A stretch of 64,000 bases of DNA, from NCBI GenBank assembly GCA_021613535.1, contig CP075494.1, positions 6,696,001-6,760,000 of the forward strand, written 5' to 3'. Below the pieces are notes generated by a model. That model saw only the letters and a program-made list of their open reading frames with translations. It made no database searches and was not told the origin of the DNA. Source of the DNA: Adineta vaga (taxonomy: Eukaryota; Rotifera). Below are positions 24,469 through 42,146 of this stretch, piece after piece. Numbering within the stretch: the first letter of the stretch is position 1; each line of letters begins with the position of its first letter. The translations under genes were made by a program, and so were the position numbers.

Positions 24469-27269
24469 ATTAATTTGTATTAAAATCAAATAAATAATCA
24501 ATCAATCTAGAAAACAAAACAAAATCGATTATTTCTTGTTTTTTTCACCTGTTATCAATGTAATTATATCGATTAAATGTAGACAGTCACATGCCGTGTT
24601 CAAAAATAGGATGATATTAATATGAACGATATGTGGGATAATAGAACATCTTCTCAATCAAACTTGTTCTATTCCTTAAAGAAGAACATGAATAATAACA
24701 GTAGTACACTCTTGTCTAATCGATCGCTGACTATGATGTGTTGTACACATGATAGAGAAAGATGCAAATGTATGTATGCACATTATTATTACAAACTAAC
24801 GTCATTACGCGACCATTGACCGAACACTGATTTACATAAACAGAAGACTCTTTTTCTTTTCTTTTCTTTTTTCATCCAACTGAGAAGAAAATAAAAAGCA
24901 GATGACAAACCTTATTGATTGATTCTCACCTATCTAATGAAAGAAAACATATGAAAGTATTTCACTCCTCAAATGAATGCTTCTCTCTCTCTCGCATTTT
25001 TTAGTCCTAAGACCAAATAACAAAAAAGTTCTTACTATTGAGTTCTTTTTCTTTTGTAATTCGAGTCAACTTATCTTTGTATTCATTTATGTCAAAGACA
25101 AATTATCAAATCTGTCGTTCATTAGTTGACATATATTAGCATTGCTAATCCATCTATACTGAAATAGAAAATCACCAGTATATATTAATAAAAGCAGACA
25201 TATGCATGGGTAAAAGAAGAATCAATACAATGCTACAAATGTGCTTTGTTTGCTATCTACATGCAGACGACGATGATGGATATACCGTATTGCAAATGAA
25301 TAACAGGAGGATGATATTCTACCTTCATTGTAAGAGAAAAGAAAGTATTGATACGTATGTAGATAGATATATGCCTTCTATGTCCTATTCTCATACTGCT
25401 ACTGAAAACAAAATGTGTACGAGAGAACGAGAGAGAGAGAGAGAAAGACGTGTGAATAGAAAAAGAAGGAGAAGAAGAAAAAACGTACATATTCTTGCAC
25501 CAATCATCAAACATATTTTTCTCTTTTGCTCACCTCTGATAGGTGCATAAGTAACGATAGTGAAGGAATGTCTGGGTTTTTCTCCGATCTGTTGCTTGTT
25601 ACTTCTTAAATATACATCTTGTATTTATTGTCGCATCTTGTCCATGTGTGTCAAAGCACAAAAATCTATCTAGCATAAAAATGTCTATCTTGCCAAATAA
25701 TAATAAGAAAAGACAGTACCAAAAAGTGTTTACATGTATCTTGCTACTGTATATTATGCATGTGTAACAAATCTACGACTTACTCTTTTTTTTCCTGCTC
25801 TTTTTCTTATTATAATCTAATGAGTACAAACATATTCTAACGATTCAGTCGTTCTTCTCTCGTATTTTTCCCCTCCTGTTTTTTCTATCATCTTTCTGTT
25901 CTTTTCAACACCTGGTGCCGTTTAAGTACAAGAAGAAAATTTTCTTTGAGATTACATCATTAATACCTTTTGTTCTTCGTATCGAACGATATAACAATCA
26001 TTTGTCTTAGCTATATTTATTTTTCTTAAAGAGAAAACTCATCTAATATTTCGTTTACTTTATAATTGAAAGATGATGAGATAGCTGATGTACATATACA
26101 TACGTTCGAGGGCATCCCAAGATAGATAGAGATTGAAGAAGCATATATCTATATATATATGTATATACCGATGGTGTTGCCATTCACAGAAAGAGAAAAG
26201 ATAAACAAATGTACCTCTTCTTCTCTTTCGCATACGAACGATAATGGAAGTGTATACCTTATATATCCTTCAGAAACATCACCGCATAAGTACACTTATC
26301 ATACAGATATTAACTTGACGAGTTCAAGAATGATAATATCCAATCGATTCCTATCGTTCGAATGAATATGTATACGAGAAGAATTTTTATTTACCTTGTG
26401 TTACATGGCATCATCATCATGTCAACCTGTTGTACTATTATTTTTCATCTGCAATTTTCTTTTTGTATCTTATTCTATGCCCGATAGGTGTGTGCAACAG
26501 CTTGTTAGAAAAAAAACCTCTTTCTCTCTTCTCTTTAAAAATTCCGGTGTAACCAGAAAAAAAGAAGAAATGAATCGTTTTGATTGTTTATCATTTTCTT
26601 CACTACGTGACCAGTTGAAATCAGAGACGGCATCTCTAATGTGATCGATTCTATTGGCAATAGACAGAACATCTCATTGTTATTTTGATGACGAACGAAC
26701 TAAATATATAGAATAATTCGATTGCAATCAATGATTATTACATTCTTGTCATCGTTTTTAAACTTAGAAAACAAACGATATGATTGTAGTTATTTATCAT
26801 TCGAACACATTGCTTTTTTTTCTTTTCTTCTCTTTACACAACAGACGGTTCCCAATTAAACTATAATAGACACCATAGGCGATAGGCGGAGTTTACCACA
26901 TTATTACTATTTTGTGTCATATGGCATAGAAAAGCTAGTTAAACACACACATATACAATCATTTGATGTGCTACTAATTGAATAACGAACAAGAAGACGG
27001 GGATACTCCACCTGTCGTTATCTCCTAGAAGAGAAAATAGGTCATATTGTTAGAGAAACAGCAGTTATATAGTAATAGATTAATTCTGTTCATATGTAAT
27101 CTTTGTTAATATTACTCTATAAACAAGCTAATGATCTTTGTTTCATACTAAAAAAATCTATTTTCAAAAGATTTAAATATCGATTTAATATAATTTGCAT
27201 ATAGATATCTCTTTCTTGTTTTATAGTTATAATATACAAGAAGTAAAAATTCAACAATAAAGAATATGA
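24469..27269. other. 2.8-kb non-coding region upstream of ZEB and 3' of Derlin
   Basis: No convincing gene. It contains a GA tract (25421-25445), TA runs (near 26149-26164) and pyrimidine tracts. The frame at 25206-25550 runs through the GA tract (Arg-Glu repeat) and is not believed. A frame at 26396-26644 begins with a hydrophobic stretch resembling a signal peptide but has no other support. As the upstream side of a ZEB transcription factor it may hold regulatory elements. Confidence 0.5.
25421..25445. repeat. GA-rich simple repeat
   Basis: GAGAGA tract interrupted once by AAC. Confidence 0.9.
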
Positions 27270-28326
27270 TCACTGCCAATGAAAACCACCAGCACCAAAA
27301 GGTACATCATTACCAGCATTTGGACGCGTATCAGTTTCATCACCAGAACGTCTAACTTCATCAAATAACCAATGTCTATCAGAAAACAATATACATTATG
27401 TCATTGTTCATTTAGAGAAAGACTAGATTACGTACAGAAATCTTGGTGTTCTTAAGATTTTGAAACCACCTTGTTGACGTGGAAAGATATCTTCAAGAAA
27501 GTAATAAATATGTCCAACAATGATGCCCATCAGATCAACAATCACTGAATTTCCAAGTAGTAACGAAAATGCGAATAAGACCCATGGCAAATAAGGTGCT
27601 TGAAAATTCAATAAACCAAAAAAATTCATACGAACATAAGGATTACGTCGACTCCAAACATAAACTAACATGATAGTTAATGCTGAACCGAGAAAAACAA
27701 TATTAACAAATAATGCCATGATTATCATCAATGTTCCACCGAAGATAAACATAAAAAGAAAATCAGCTGCACGTCCACGAAAAGAACCTTCTTCCAAATG
27801 ACGACAATACCGATAAGTAAAGAGTAGATTAAAGAAAAAATTGAATCCAATACCACCATAGAAACAAAAACAAGTAATCAATCTCCATAACTAAAACAAA
27901 TAGAAAAACTATCGATCAAATTTCAATTGATTAATTCTGATGTTTTACTTGAAACTTTTTGAAGATCAATTCTGGATTGAAATATAATTGATAAGCTGTA
28001 ACAAATTCCAGTTGCTAGAGTAATAAGATGAATTATAATCAATTTTACGAAATACAAAGCTCAACAATAATATTTTTTGAAGAAAACAAAATGTTAGTTC
28101 TATATTTTACCCTCAAAGAAACTTCACTGAAAAGTTCTTCTTGATTAGTATTGAATATGAAAGAATATGTGTTGATATTTTCATTTACACTCTCAGACTT
28201 TATCCTCTCAAATAAGATCAGAAGTATATGATGATCACTTACAACTGCAATGGTTGTTAGCAGACAAGTTGTGGTATATGCTCTTGTAATTGGTGGGATG
28301 GAGAAATATTCTTGTTGAAAGGCCAT
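27270..28326 (-). CDS. DERL2: Derlin (Derlin-2/3 type), ERAD channel component
   Basis: Rhomboid-like pseudoprotease of the ER membrane that helps retrotranslocate misfolded proteins to p97 (family knowledge). Four exons: ATG at 28326 ([19 protein letters not shown]), then [20 protein letters not shown], a large exon of about 27427-27890, and a C-terminal exon 27270-27379. Recognisable blocks: [20 protein letters not shown] (with the rhomboid-family WR motif just before, LWRLIT), [40 protein letters not shown] and [21 protein letters not shown]. The C-terminus reads [12 protein letters not shown], shorter than the usual GGFxWGxGQRLGG, so the p97-binding SHP box is degenerate. The first intron is long (about 225 nt). 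Confidence 0.94.
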
Positions 28327-29191
28327 TATTCAATATATTTATGACTACAGAGATAAAAAGAGATTAATTTTGAATCATAATAATTTGTACAAAATGAACA
28401 GAGAGGTTAATTTTCTGAAATAATAAATATAAAATAATTACTTATTGTGCTTTTTTTTACTTTCACGAAGTGATTTGAAATGTATCATTTTGTTCGTTAT
28501 TGCTCTTTTAGATTCTCAAATTCAGACACAGTATTTTAAAGAAACAAAGTTGCACAAATTTATTATGTTAAATGATGATACGAAATGCAAAATACAGACG
28601 GAGGAAAAAGAAAAGAAGATAAAGAACTATACGTATGTATTGCAATTAACCGATAGGAAAAAGAGAAGAAGAAAAGGTTTACACATACGATCACAAAAAT
28701 CACTAACAAAAAAAAGAAGAAGAAGAAGAAGAATCTTGCCAATAGAATGTAATTTTGTTTCTCTTCAACCTATTGGAAAATTTTTTTCTCTAACAACACA
28801 CAACAATTATATAATATGTATAAGAAATCAAAATAAAACGATGATGAAATTTTTCTTTATTTTGTAAGAAGAGAGAAAAATCACGGGTTATATAAATAAA
28901 TGGTTCTCCTAGAGGTGTGTATTGCTTTAATAGTTAGATTTTTGGTGTTTTGCCTAAGAAGATAAATCGAAAGAGAAGAAAAATGAATATAATAGAATGT
29001 GTGTGACAACATCAATATAAATAAAAAGGAATGCGATTCTATATCATCGTCATAAATATTGTGAGAAAAAGAAAGAAAGGAAGAAAGAAAGAACACACGG
29101 ACAAACGAATAAACATTTACAGATGATGGAAATAAAAGATAATTTTATTTGTTCGTCATTAATTTGGATATTTGATTCTCATTTGCTTCTT
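28327..29191. other. Spacer upstream of Derlin, downstream of clathrin
   Basis: 865 nt of A/T-rich DNA with AAG-rich purine tracts (near 28705-28735). The frame at 28445-28867 is Lys/Arg low-complexity and I do not call it a gene. Confidence 0.55.
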
Positions 29192-36305
<7,114 letters not shown>

Positions 36306-36897
36306 GTTTATGATCTTGAAGATAAAAAAAGCGAAAAATGTAAAAAAAAGTTTATGTTTTGCTTTTGTTACATAAAAAGAAGAAGAGATAGAAATGAAGA
36401 TTTTTGTGGTCTTAGTTGAGATGTAATCTTATCTTTTAAATACAAATGTGGACGACTGCTAGAAACAAGATAGATAGTAGTATTGGATGAGTCATACTTC
36501 TTTCTTTTACGCCTCCAACTACTAAAATAATGAGAGATGAGAAAGAATTTATTTTTGCTTTGAATGGGATTTAGTAATTAAATTAATATGTTTGGAGAAT
36601 TATTCAACAAAAATTATTTTTTTACAAAAACTATAGTTAAAATTATTTAAAAAAATCGCCACGTGAACTTAGACAAATAGTGATCGGTAGTATCAACGTT
36701 TTTGATAATTTTAACATGTGGCGACACACATTTGGAATGTGTTGATGGTTTCCAGAACAAAGACCAACGAAATAGAATCAAATAGTCAGCATATGCTCTG
36801 TATAGAAGGAAAAAAAAAAGAAATTTAGCACGGAATGAAATTCTTTGTTTTTCTATTTTAGATTAATCATTTATTTAATTGAAAAATTTTCTTAGTC
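36306..36897. other. Divergent promoter region, clathrin (-) and LEA-like 1 (+)
   Basis: 590 nt of AT-rich DNA with no gene. A pyrimidine tract CTTCAAG near 36313-36319 on the minus strand could be an acceptor before the clathrin ATG. Confidence 0.55.
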
Positions 36898-37908
36898 ATG
36901 TTCAAAGTTATTATACTTGCTATTGTATGTTTTGCCATTGTTAATGGTAATATCAAGGATGATATTAGAGATAAAGCATCTGAAGCATTACATCAAGGAG
37001 AAAAAGTCAAAGTATGCGAAACTATTCTTATTGTGTGTATGTGTATGAAAATATTTCATTTTCTTTTTCAACAGGAAAAAGTCGTTAATGTTGTCAATGA
37101 AGGTGTTGCTAATGCAAAAGTTGCTGCTGATTCAGCTGCTGAAATGCTCCATGAAAATGTTGATGTATTGAAAGATAAAGCTGGTAAATATTGTGAAAAC
37201 CTATCTTCTTTTAACAGATTATTATTGATTGTAATGTTTAGCTGAAACACTCAAAGCTGGCCAAAAAGCAGCTGAAAATGCTAGAGATGCTGCTGGTAAA
37301 AAAGTAGATGAAGCAATGAAAGCCGGTGAAGAACTTAAGAAGAAAGCTAGTGGTAGTGTGGAAGATTTGTAAGTTTTATTGAGAAAATAAGAATCAATGA
37401 ATCGATATTTGTGGATTATTTATTTTTCAGACGAGAAGCAGCTGGTGAAACAGCTAAAACAGCAAAGAAAGCAGCTGAAAATGTTGCTGATCAAGCTGGA
37501 AGTAAATTTTAATGAATTCATAGTTCAATTTTTAATCGATTGATCTGGATTTTTATTAAGAACAAGGCGAAAAACTCAAACGTCAAGCAAGTGAAACTGG
37601 TGAAAAATTGAAATCGGCTGCTAAAGATGCAAAGAAACAAGTCGAAAAACGAAGCGAAGGTCTCGGTGATAAACTTTTCAATATTCTCATCGATGTAAAA
37701 GACTCCATTTTGGGTAATGAAGAGTTTTCTTTTTCTATAAATAATATAATAACTATCTTTTCTTTTTTCAGAAACTATTGGATTAGCATCAAAAGCTGCT
37801 GCTGATGTTACCGATCAAGCTAAATCGAAAATTGATGAAGTTTCTGGTAAAGCTAAGAAAACTGCTGAAAAAGCAAAGAAAAAAGTCAAAGAAACCGTTG
37901 ATCTCTAA
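36898..37908 (+). CDS. Secreted/ER LEA-like protein 1
   Basis: A signal peptide (MFKVIILAIVCFAIVNGN) is followed by about 230 residues of Ala/Lys/Glu/Asp-rich, almost Cys-free amphipathic helix with loose 11-residue periodicity (AAGKKVDEAMKAGEELKKKA, AAGETAKTAKKAAENVADQA, LKSAAKDAKKQVEKRSEG). This composition and periodicity are those of group 3 LEA proteins, which protect membranes and proteins during drying; bdelloid rotifers have LEA proteins with ER signals (established). Six exons with short introns. The stop follows ..KETVDL, an acidic-Leu end that may act as a weak ER-retention signal. The same-strand neighbour downstream is a second LEA-like gene. Other amphipathic helical proteins (apolipoprotein-like) are the alternative. 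Confidence 0.82.
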
Positions 37909-38401
37909 ATCAATTAGTCAAGATACAATGACATTTGTAACTTTCAATATTTACTCATTTTCTTTTCTTACTCACTTCCTCCTCACACTTCTCGAAAACA
38001 AATTAATCAAGCATTTTTACTTCCAATTTATCCTTTATTTTGTGTGTTGTTCATACTGACATTGCGCATTATACCATTCCAAGCTTCTTTTTTTTATGTT
38101 TATTTTTTGCGCAACTCTTCACTGTTTTATGTGTATATTGTTTTATTTTAAACTCGCAAGTCATCATAGAGGATGGTATATATATATAGACTAGATATTA
38201 TTCAGTATTTTCATGGATTATATTTCTGGTTTTTTTTGTGTGCACATCTGTGGTTGTTTTTCTTTCTTTCTTTAGAGAATACAAATAAACAGAAAAATGG
38301 TTGAAATTTATCTTGTTTTATTCATTTAAAAATCGAATTTATCATTTTATTATGTTTTTCTTTTGTAGATTTAGGTGAATCAACGACTATAATATATCGA
38401 A
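37909..38401. other. Spacer between the LEA-like genes
   Basis: 3' UTR of LEA-like 1 (ACAAATAAAC near 38281 as a possible poly(A) signal) and promoter of LEA-like 2. A TTTTGTAG tract at about 38362-38369 lies roughly 30 nt before the LEA-like 2 ATG and could be a trans-splice acceptor. Confidence 0.5.
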
Positions 38402-40002
38402 ATGCAAATTTTACGAAATATTTCCTTCTTAATCGTCATTGCATGTTTTGTGTCGAACACAGATGCGAAGAGTAAAACAGTAAAAGATAAGGTTGTTGAT
38501 AGTGCTACTCATCTCAAAGATAATGTAGTCGAAGGAGCAACACAAATCAAAGCTAGTGTCTCAGATGGTGTCGCAACAGGAGCAAAAGTTGCTGCAGATG
38601 CTGCAAAAACTGCTGGTGAGTAGAAAAATAATAAAAAAGAAACAAATATCTTGAACAAGGAAGATAATGTTCTTTGTATAATTTGTAGCGTCAGACAAAA
38701 GTAAGTAGAGTAATCTTCAGCTTTTCTCGCTAACAGTAACTACAGCGATATCTTACATGTTGTTTTGTTTTTCATTATTTATAATAAAATTACAAATAAA
38801 TTTGTTTTTATCAGGTGAATATATCTCAGATGCTGCTGCAACAGCAGCTAAAGTTAGTCAAGAAACAGTCGTCGATGCTGCAAAAGCAACAAAAGACTTC
38901 GCTGCCGCTGGTGCTCAGAAAACACAAGAAGTTTTTAATGAATATGTAAGATAGACAATATTGACAATGAATAAGTTCTTAATAAATTTGCTTTGTATTG
39001 ATTATTTAGGTTGCTCCTGTAGCTAGTGATACATTACATACAGTCAGAGACAAAGTTTCTGAAGCCGCACATGCAGGTGTAGAAAAAGTCGTTGAAGCTG
39101 CCCATATTGGCGTAGACAAAGTCGTTGAAGCCGCTCATGTTGGTGTAGAAAAAACTCAAGAAGTCTACAATGAATACGTTGCTCCAACAGCTGCAGCTGG
39201 TAAGAGATTTTATCGATCAATTATTCTCTATTAATTTTGAATACTTTAGGTGCCGAAATTGTTAAAGTTAGTAGTATGGATAGAAAATCATTTTCCTAAA
39301 CGAACATTTTCTTTCAGGAAAAAGTTCTTGAAGCAACTGATGTTTTAAAAGAAAAAGCTACTGAAGCCGCAAAAGTCGGTTCCGAATATGCTGAAGTAAT
39401 CAGTGAAAAGGCTGTCCATGCTGCTGAAGCCGGTAATGAATATCTTGCACACAGTGCTGAAGTTGTTAAAGAATATGCCACGTAAGATATCCTTGATGTT
39501 TGAAGATGGCGATATTTTTCTAAATCTATTTTTAGAGAATACGCTGATGAAGCGTTAAAACAAGGTAAAGTCTTCACAGAAATAGCAATGGAAACACTTG
39601 AACATGTTGCTACTGAAACAATCAAAAGTAATTAATTGGAAAAATAGAACTAATTTCATAAAATAAAATACATTTGTATAGGTGCTAAAGAATTCGCAGC
39701 TGAAGCCATGAAAGCAACAAGTGAATATGCTCAACAAGCCGGTGAACTTTTACAAGAAAAAGTACCTGTTGTTCTTGAAAGTATGTATAGATCGAATAAT
39801 GAAATCTTGTTTTATTAAATGACTGATTGATTCTTTTCTTCAGCTGGTAAAGAATATGCTGCAAAAGCAGTAGAACTCGGTCAAGAATATGGCAAAGAAG
39901 CCATAGAAAAAACTGGCAAATATGCTGGACAAGTTTATGAAGCCGGTAAAGACAAAGCTGAAGAACTCTACAAGGACGCTAAAAAGAAATTAGATTTATA
40001 AA
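38402..40002 (+). CDS. Secreted/ER LEA-like protein 2
   Basis: A signal peptide (MQILRNISFLIVIACFVSNTDA) is followed by about 370 residues of Ala/Lys/Glu/Val-rich helix with repeated segments: the motif AAHAGVEKVVEAAHIGVDKV then VVEAAHVGVEKTQEVYNEYV shows tandem 13-mer units, and the phrase QEVFNEYVAPVA recurs as QEVYNEYVAPTA. It contains no Trp or Cys in the mature part as far as I can read. Group 3 LEA-like, presumably protecting secretory-pathway contents during desiccation (inference). About nine short exons, including a 12-nt micro-exon at 38689-38700 and a 17-nt exon at 39251-39267. It ends ..KDAKKKLDL. It shares orientation, composition and ending with LEA-like 1, so the pair probably arose by tandem duplication. 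Confidence 0.82.
38689..38700 (+). other. 12-nt micro-exon of LEA-like 2
   Basis: Flanked by GTAG (acceptor) and GTAAGTAG (donor), encoding the residues between TAA and EYI (reads as A-S-D-K plus one shared base). Skipping it keeps the frame, so it may be an optional exon. Confidence 0.5.
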
Positions 40003-40452
40003 AAATAGACATATTTTCATCTGTTATTTATGTTTTACGCTAGTTTAACTTTGTCTTTCTATTTTCATTTTTTTTGTTGATTCTAAGACAAGATTTTAAC
40101 TTCTATAAAAACGGGTGATATGCAAAAGTTTCGGTGTTGGTGATTAACTTTTCTTCCTCTTTCTTTTCTGTGTGTGTAATCGTGTGTATGACAATCTTAG
40201 TTTGTTCCCCTTTTTTCATGCATTCCTTAAACTAAAACTTCGTTTTTGTTATTTGATTCATTAAACTTTACATGATCCAGTCATAATAGATGGATATTTA
40301 TAGAATAAGATTTTGTTTTTTCTAATCGATGTCACCACAATCGATGAACTGTCCAAGCGCGGCATTGTTTCATTGGTTGTCTTTGTCTAAGTGTTTATAT
40401 AAAACAAACAAATTTTAAATGTGTCCTTCATTCAGTTTCGTTTTGAATTATT
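40003..40452. other. Spacer between LEA-like 2 and ERp29
   Basis: AT-rich with several T tracts; holds the LEA-like 2 3' UTR and the ERp29 promoter. No gene seen. Confidence 0.55.
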
Positions 40453-41813
40453 ATGCATTTCTGTGATACGAAAATATTTTTAATTCTTTCTACTTTTTAC
40501 TTTTCCTTAACATCGTCAATATCTATCGGACATACACAAGGTACTATAACGATTGATAATCTTACTTTCGATAAAATTCTAAGTCGATTCGATGCTGTAT
40601 TGGTGAAATTCGATGATAAATTTCGTATGTATTACAATATTAAAAATATATGTTTATTTAAGGGTATAATTGATGTTTTATTTAGCTTTCGGTACATTAC
40701 AAGATGACTTTAAAGCTTTAGTTGAGAGTTCGATCAAAGCAAAAGATTTCGCTATTGCAGAAATTCCAGTTACTGATCGTGATGAACAAGAGAACTTTCA
40801 CTTTGCCCTCGACTTTGATGCAATGAAACCGGATTTTCCAGTTTATATGTTATTCATGAAAGATAGATCAAAACGAATTCGTTATGTTGGTGATCGATCA
40901 ATGAATGATCTCAGACGATTTCTTTTACGGCATTTAGGTAAACTTAATCTTTCATGAATTTTTCGTTTTGTTTCGAAAAAAAGAAAATTCTAGATATTTG
41001 GATTGGTCTAACCGGTACAGTCGAAGCATTAGATCGTATGGGTCGAGAATTCTATGATGCAACGCGCGATAAAAATGAAAATGAACAGACATTATTATTA
41101 GAAAAAGCACGTGATATAGTTCAAAAAATGGAGAATCAAAAGGACCAAAAGAAGTAAGATTCACTGTAAAATATACTATTGATTGTAATATGTACTTGGA
41201 ATTTAGTGGCGAAACTTATGTGAAAATTATGGAAGCAGTTATCAAACATGGTATCGAATATTTTCAACGAGAAGAACGACGAATACACAATCTTATTAAG
41301 GGCAAGGTAAATAAAAATATACAAAAAAGATAAGAATTGAAATGCAAACTCAATGATGATAACCGCCATGCTAATGCTGAGGGAAACTTTTTGACATTTA
41401 TCGAAGTTTATTATTACAGATATGTGTCGTTGTAAAAGTGTATTACATTCTTTATTCATGGAATAGTTCGATATGGTTAGCAAATATATCGATCTATTCG
41501 GTTTAAGGAAATAAATATACGATTACATCGGTATGTTGTCTGTAGTGATGAATGACGATCTGTGTTGAAAATTTCATTTCTCAATGAGCTTAACATCTCA
41601 CACCCTGAGAGTTTGCTTTTATTATCAATTTTGAAAATCACTCTAAAATGATGTGTACATTTATTTTAGATCAGCAAAGAGAAGAAAGCAGAATTAATCG
41701 AACGAGAAAATGTTCTTCTCTCATTCAGATTACTAAGAGAAGCAACAAATAATGCTACTGAACAAGTACAAGGAATGAGTGGAAAGACTGTTGGATCTCA
41801 TCAAGATCTTTGA
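40453..41813 (+). CDS. ERP29: ERp29-like ER resident thioredoxin-fold protein
   Basis: ER lumenal chaperone/escort factor (the Windbeutel family in flies). After a signal peptide (MHFCDTKIFLILSTFYFSLT) comes a redox-inactive thioredoxin domain: GTITIDNLTFDKILSRFDAV, LVKFDDKFAFGTLQDDFKAL, EIPVTDRDEQ, FPVYMLFMKD, RRFLLRHL; no CxxC active site is present, as is normal for ERp29. The C-terminal helical D-domain follows: IGLTGTVEALDRMGREFYDA, EKARDIVQKME, YVKIMEAVIKHGIEYFQREE, RIHNLIKGKISKEKKAELIE. It ends GSHQDL; HQDL in place of the family's KEEL is a plausible ER-retention variant. Six exons; intron 5 is about 360 nt and contains a degenerate foldback. Same-strand tafazzin begins 333 nt downstream. 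Confidence 0.9.
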
Positions 41814-42146
41814 GAAATATGAACACTTTTTATCCCTGAAAATGATGGTTTTTCCTAGTATAGTTTTAGCTACTGTGTCTTCCAAATGAGAATGAATGAA
41901 TGATAGGAAAAAAACTAATTTTTGTTTATTTTTTATCATATTTACACGTATTTTTTTAAAATTTTTTTGTATACACTAACATTTTTATTATGATCATTTT
42001 CTGTTTATTTTGCATGCATGCAATATATACATGATAATTAAAATAAAAACTCGAAAAAAGATTGAATATGTCGTTCAATTCTGCATGATGATGATTGTAA
42101 AGAAAAGAATGAAACAAACGTTTGATCGATGGAAATGTTTTAGATC
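41814..42146 (+). other. ERp29-tafazzin spacer with acceptor next to tafazzin ATG
   Basis: AT-rich. Ends in AAATGTTTTAG (AG at 42142-42143), three nucleotides before the tafazzin ATG, so either trans-splicing or a 5' UTR intron is likely. Confidence 0.5.

Noticed and set aside
25206-25550. 114-codon frame
   Set aside because: Runs through a GA microsatellite (Arg-Glu repeat); the minus strand gives an equally long Ser/Phe frame, typical of low-complexity DNA.
28445-28867. 140-codon Lys/Arg-rich frame
   Set aside because: Built on AAG/AGA purine tracts in the clathrin-Derlin spacer, no domain.
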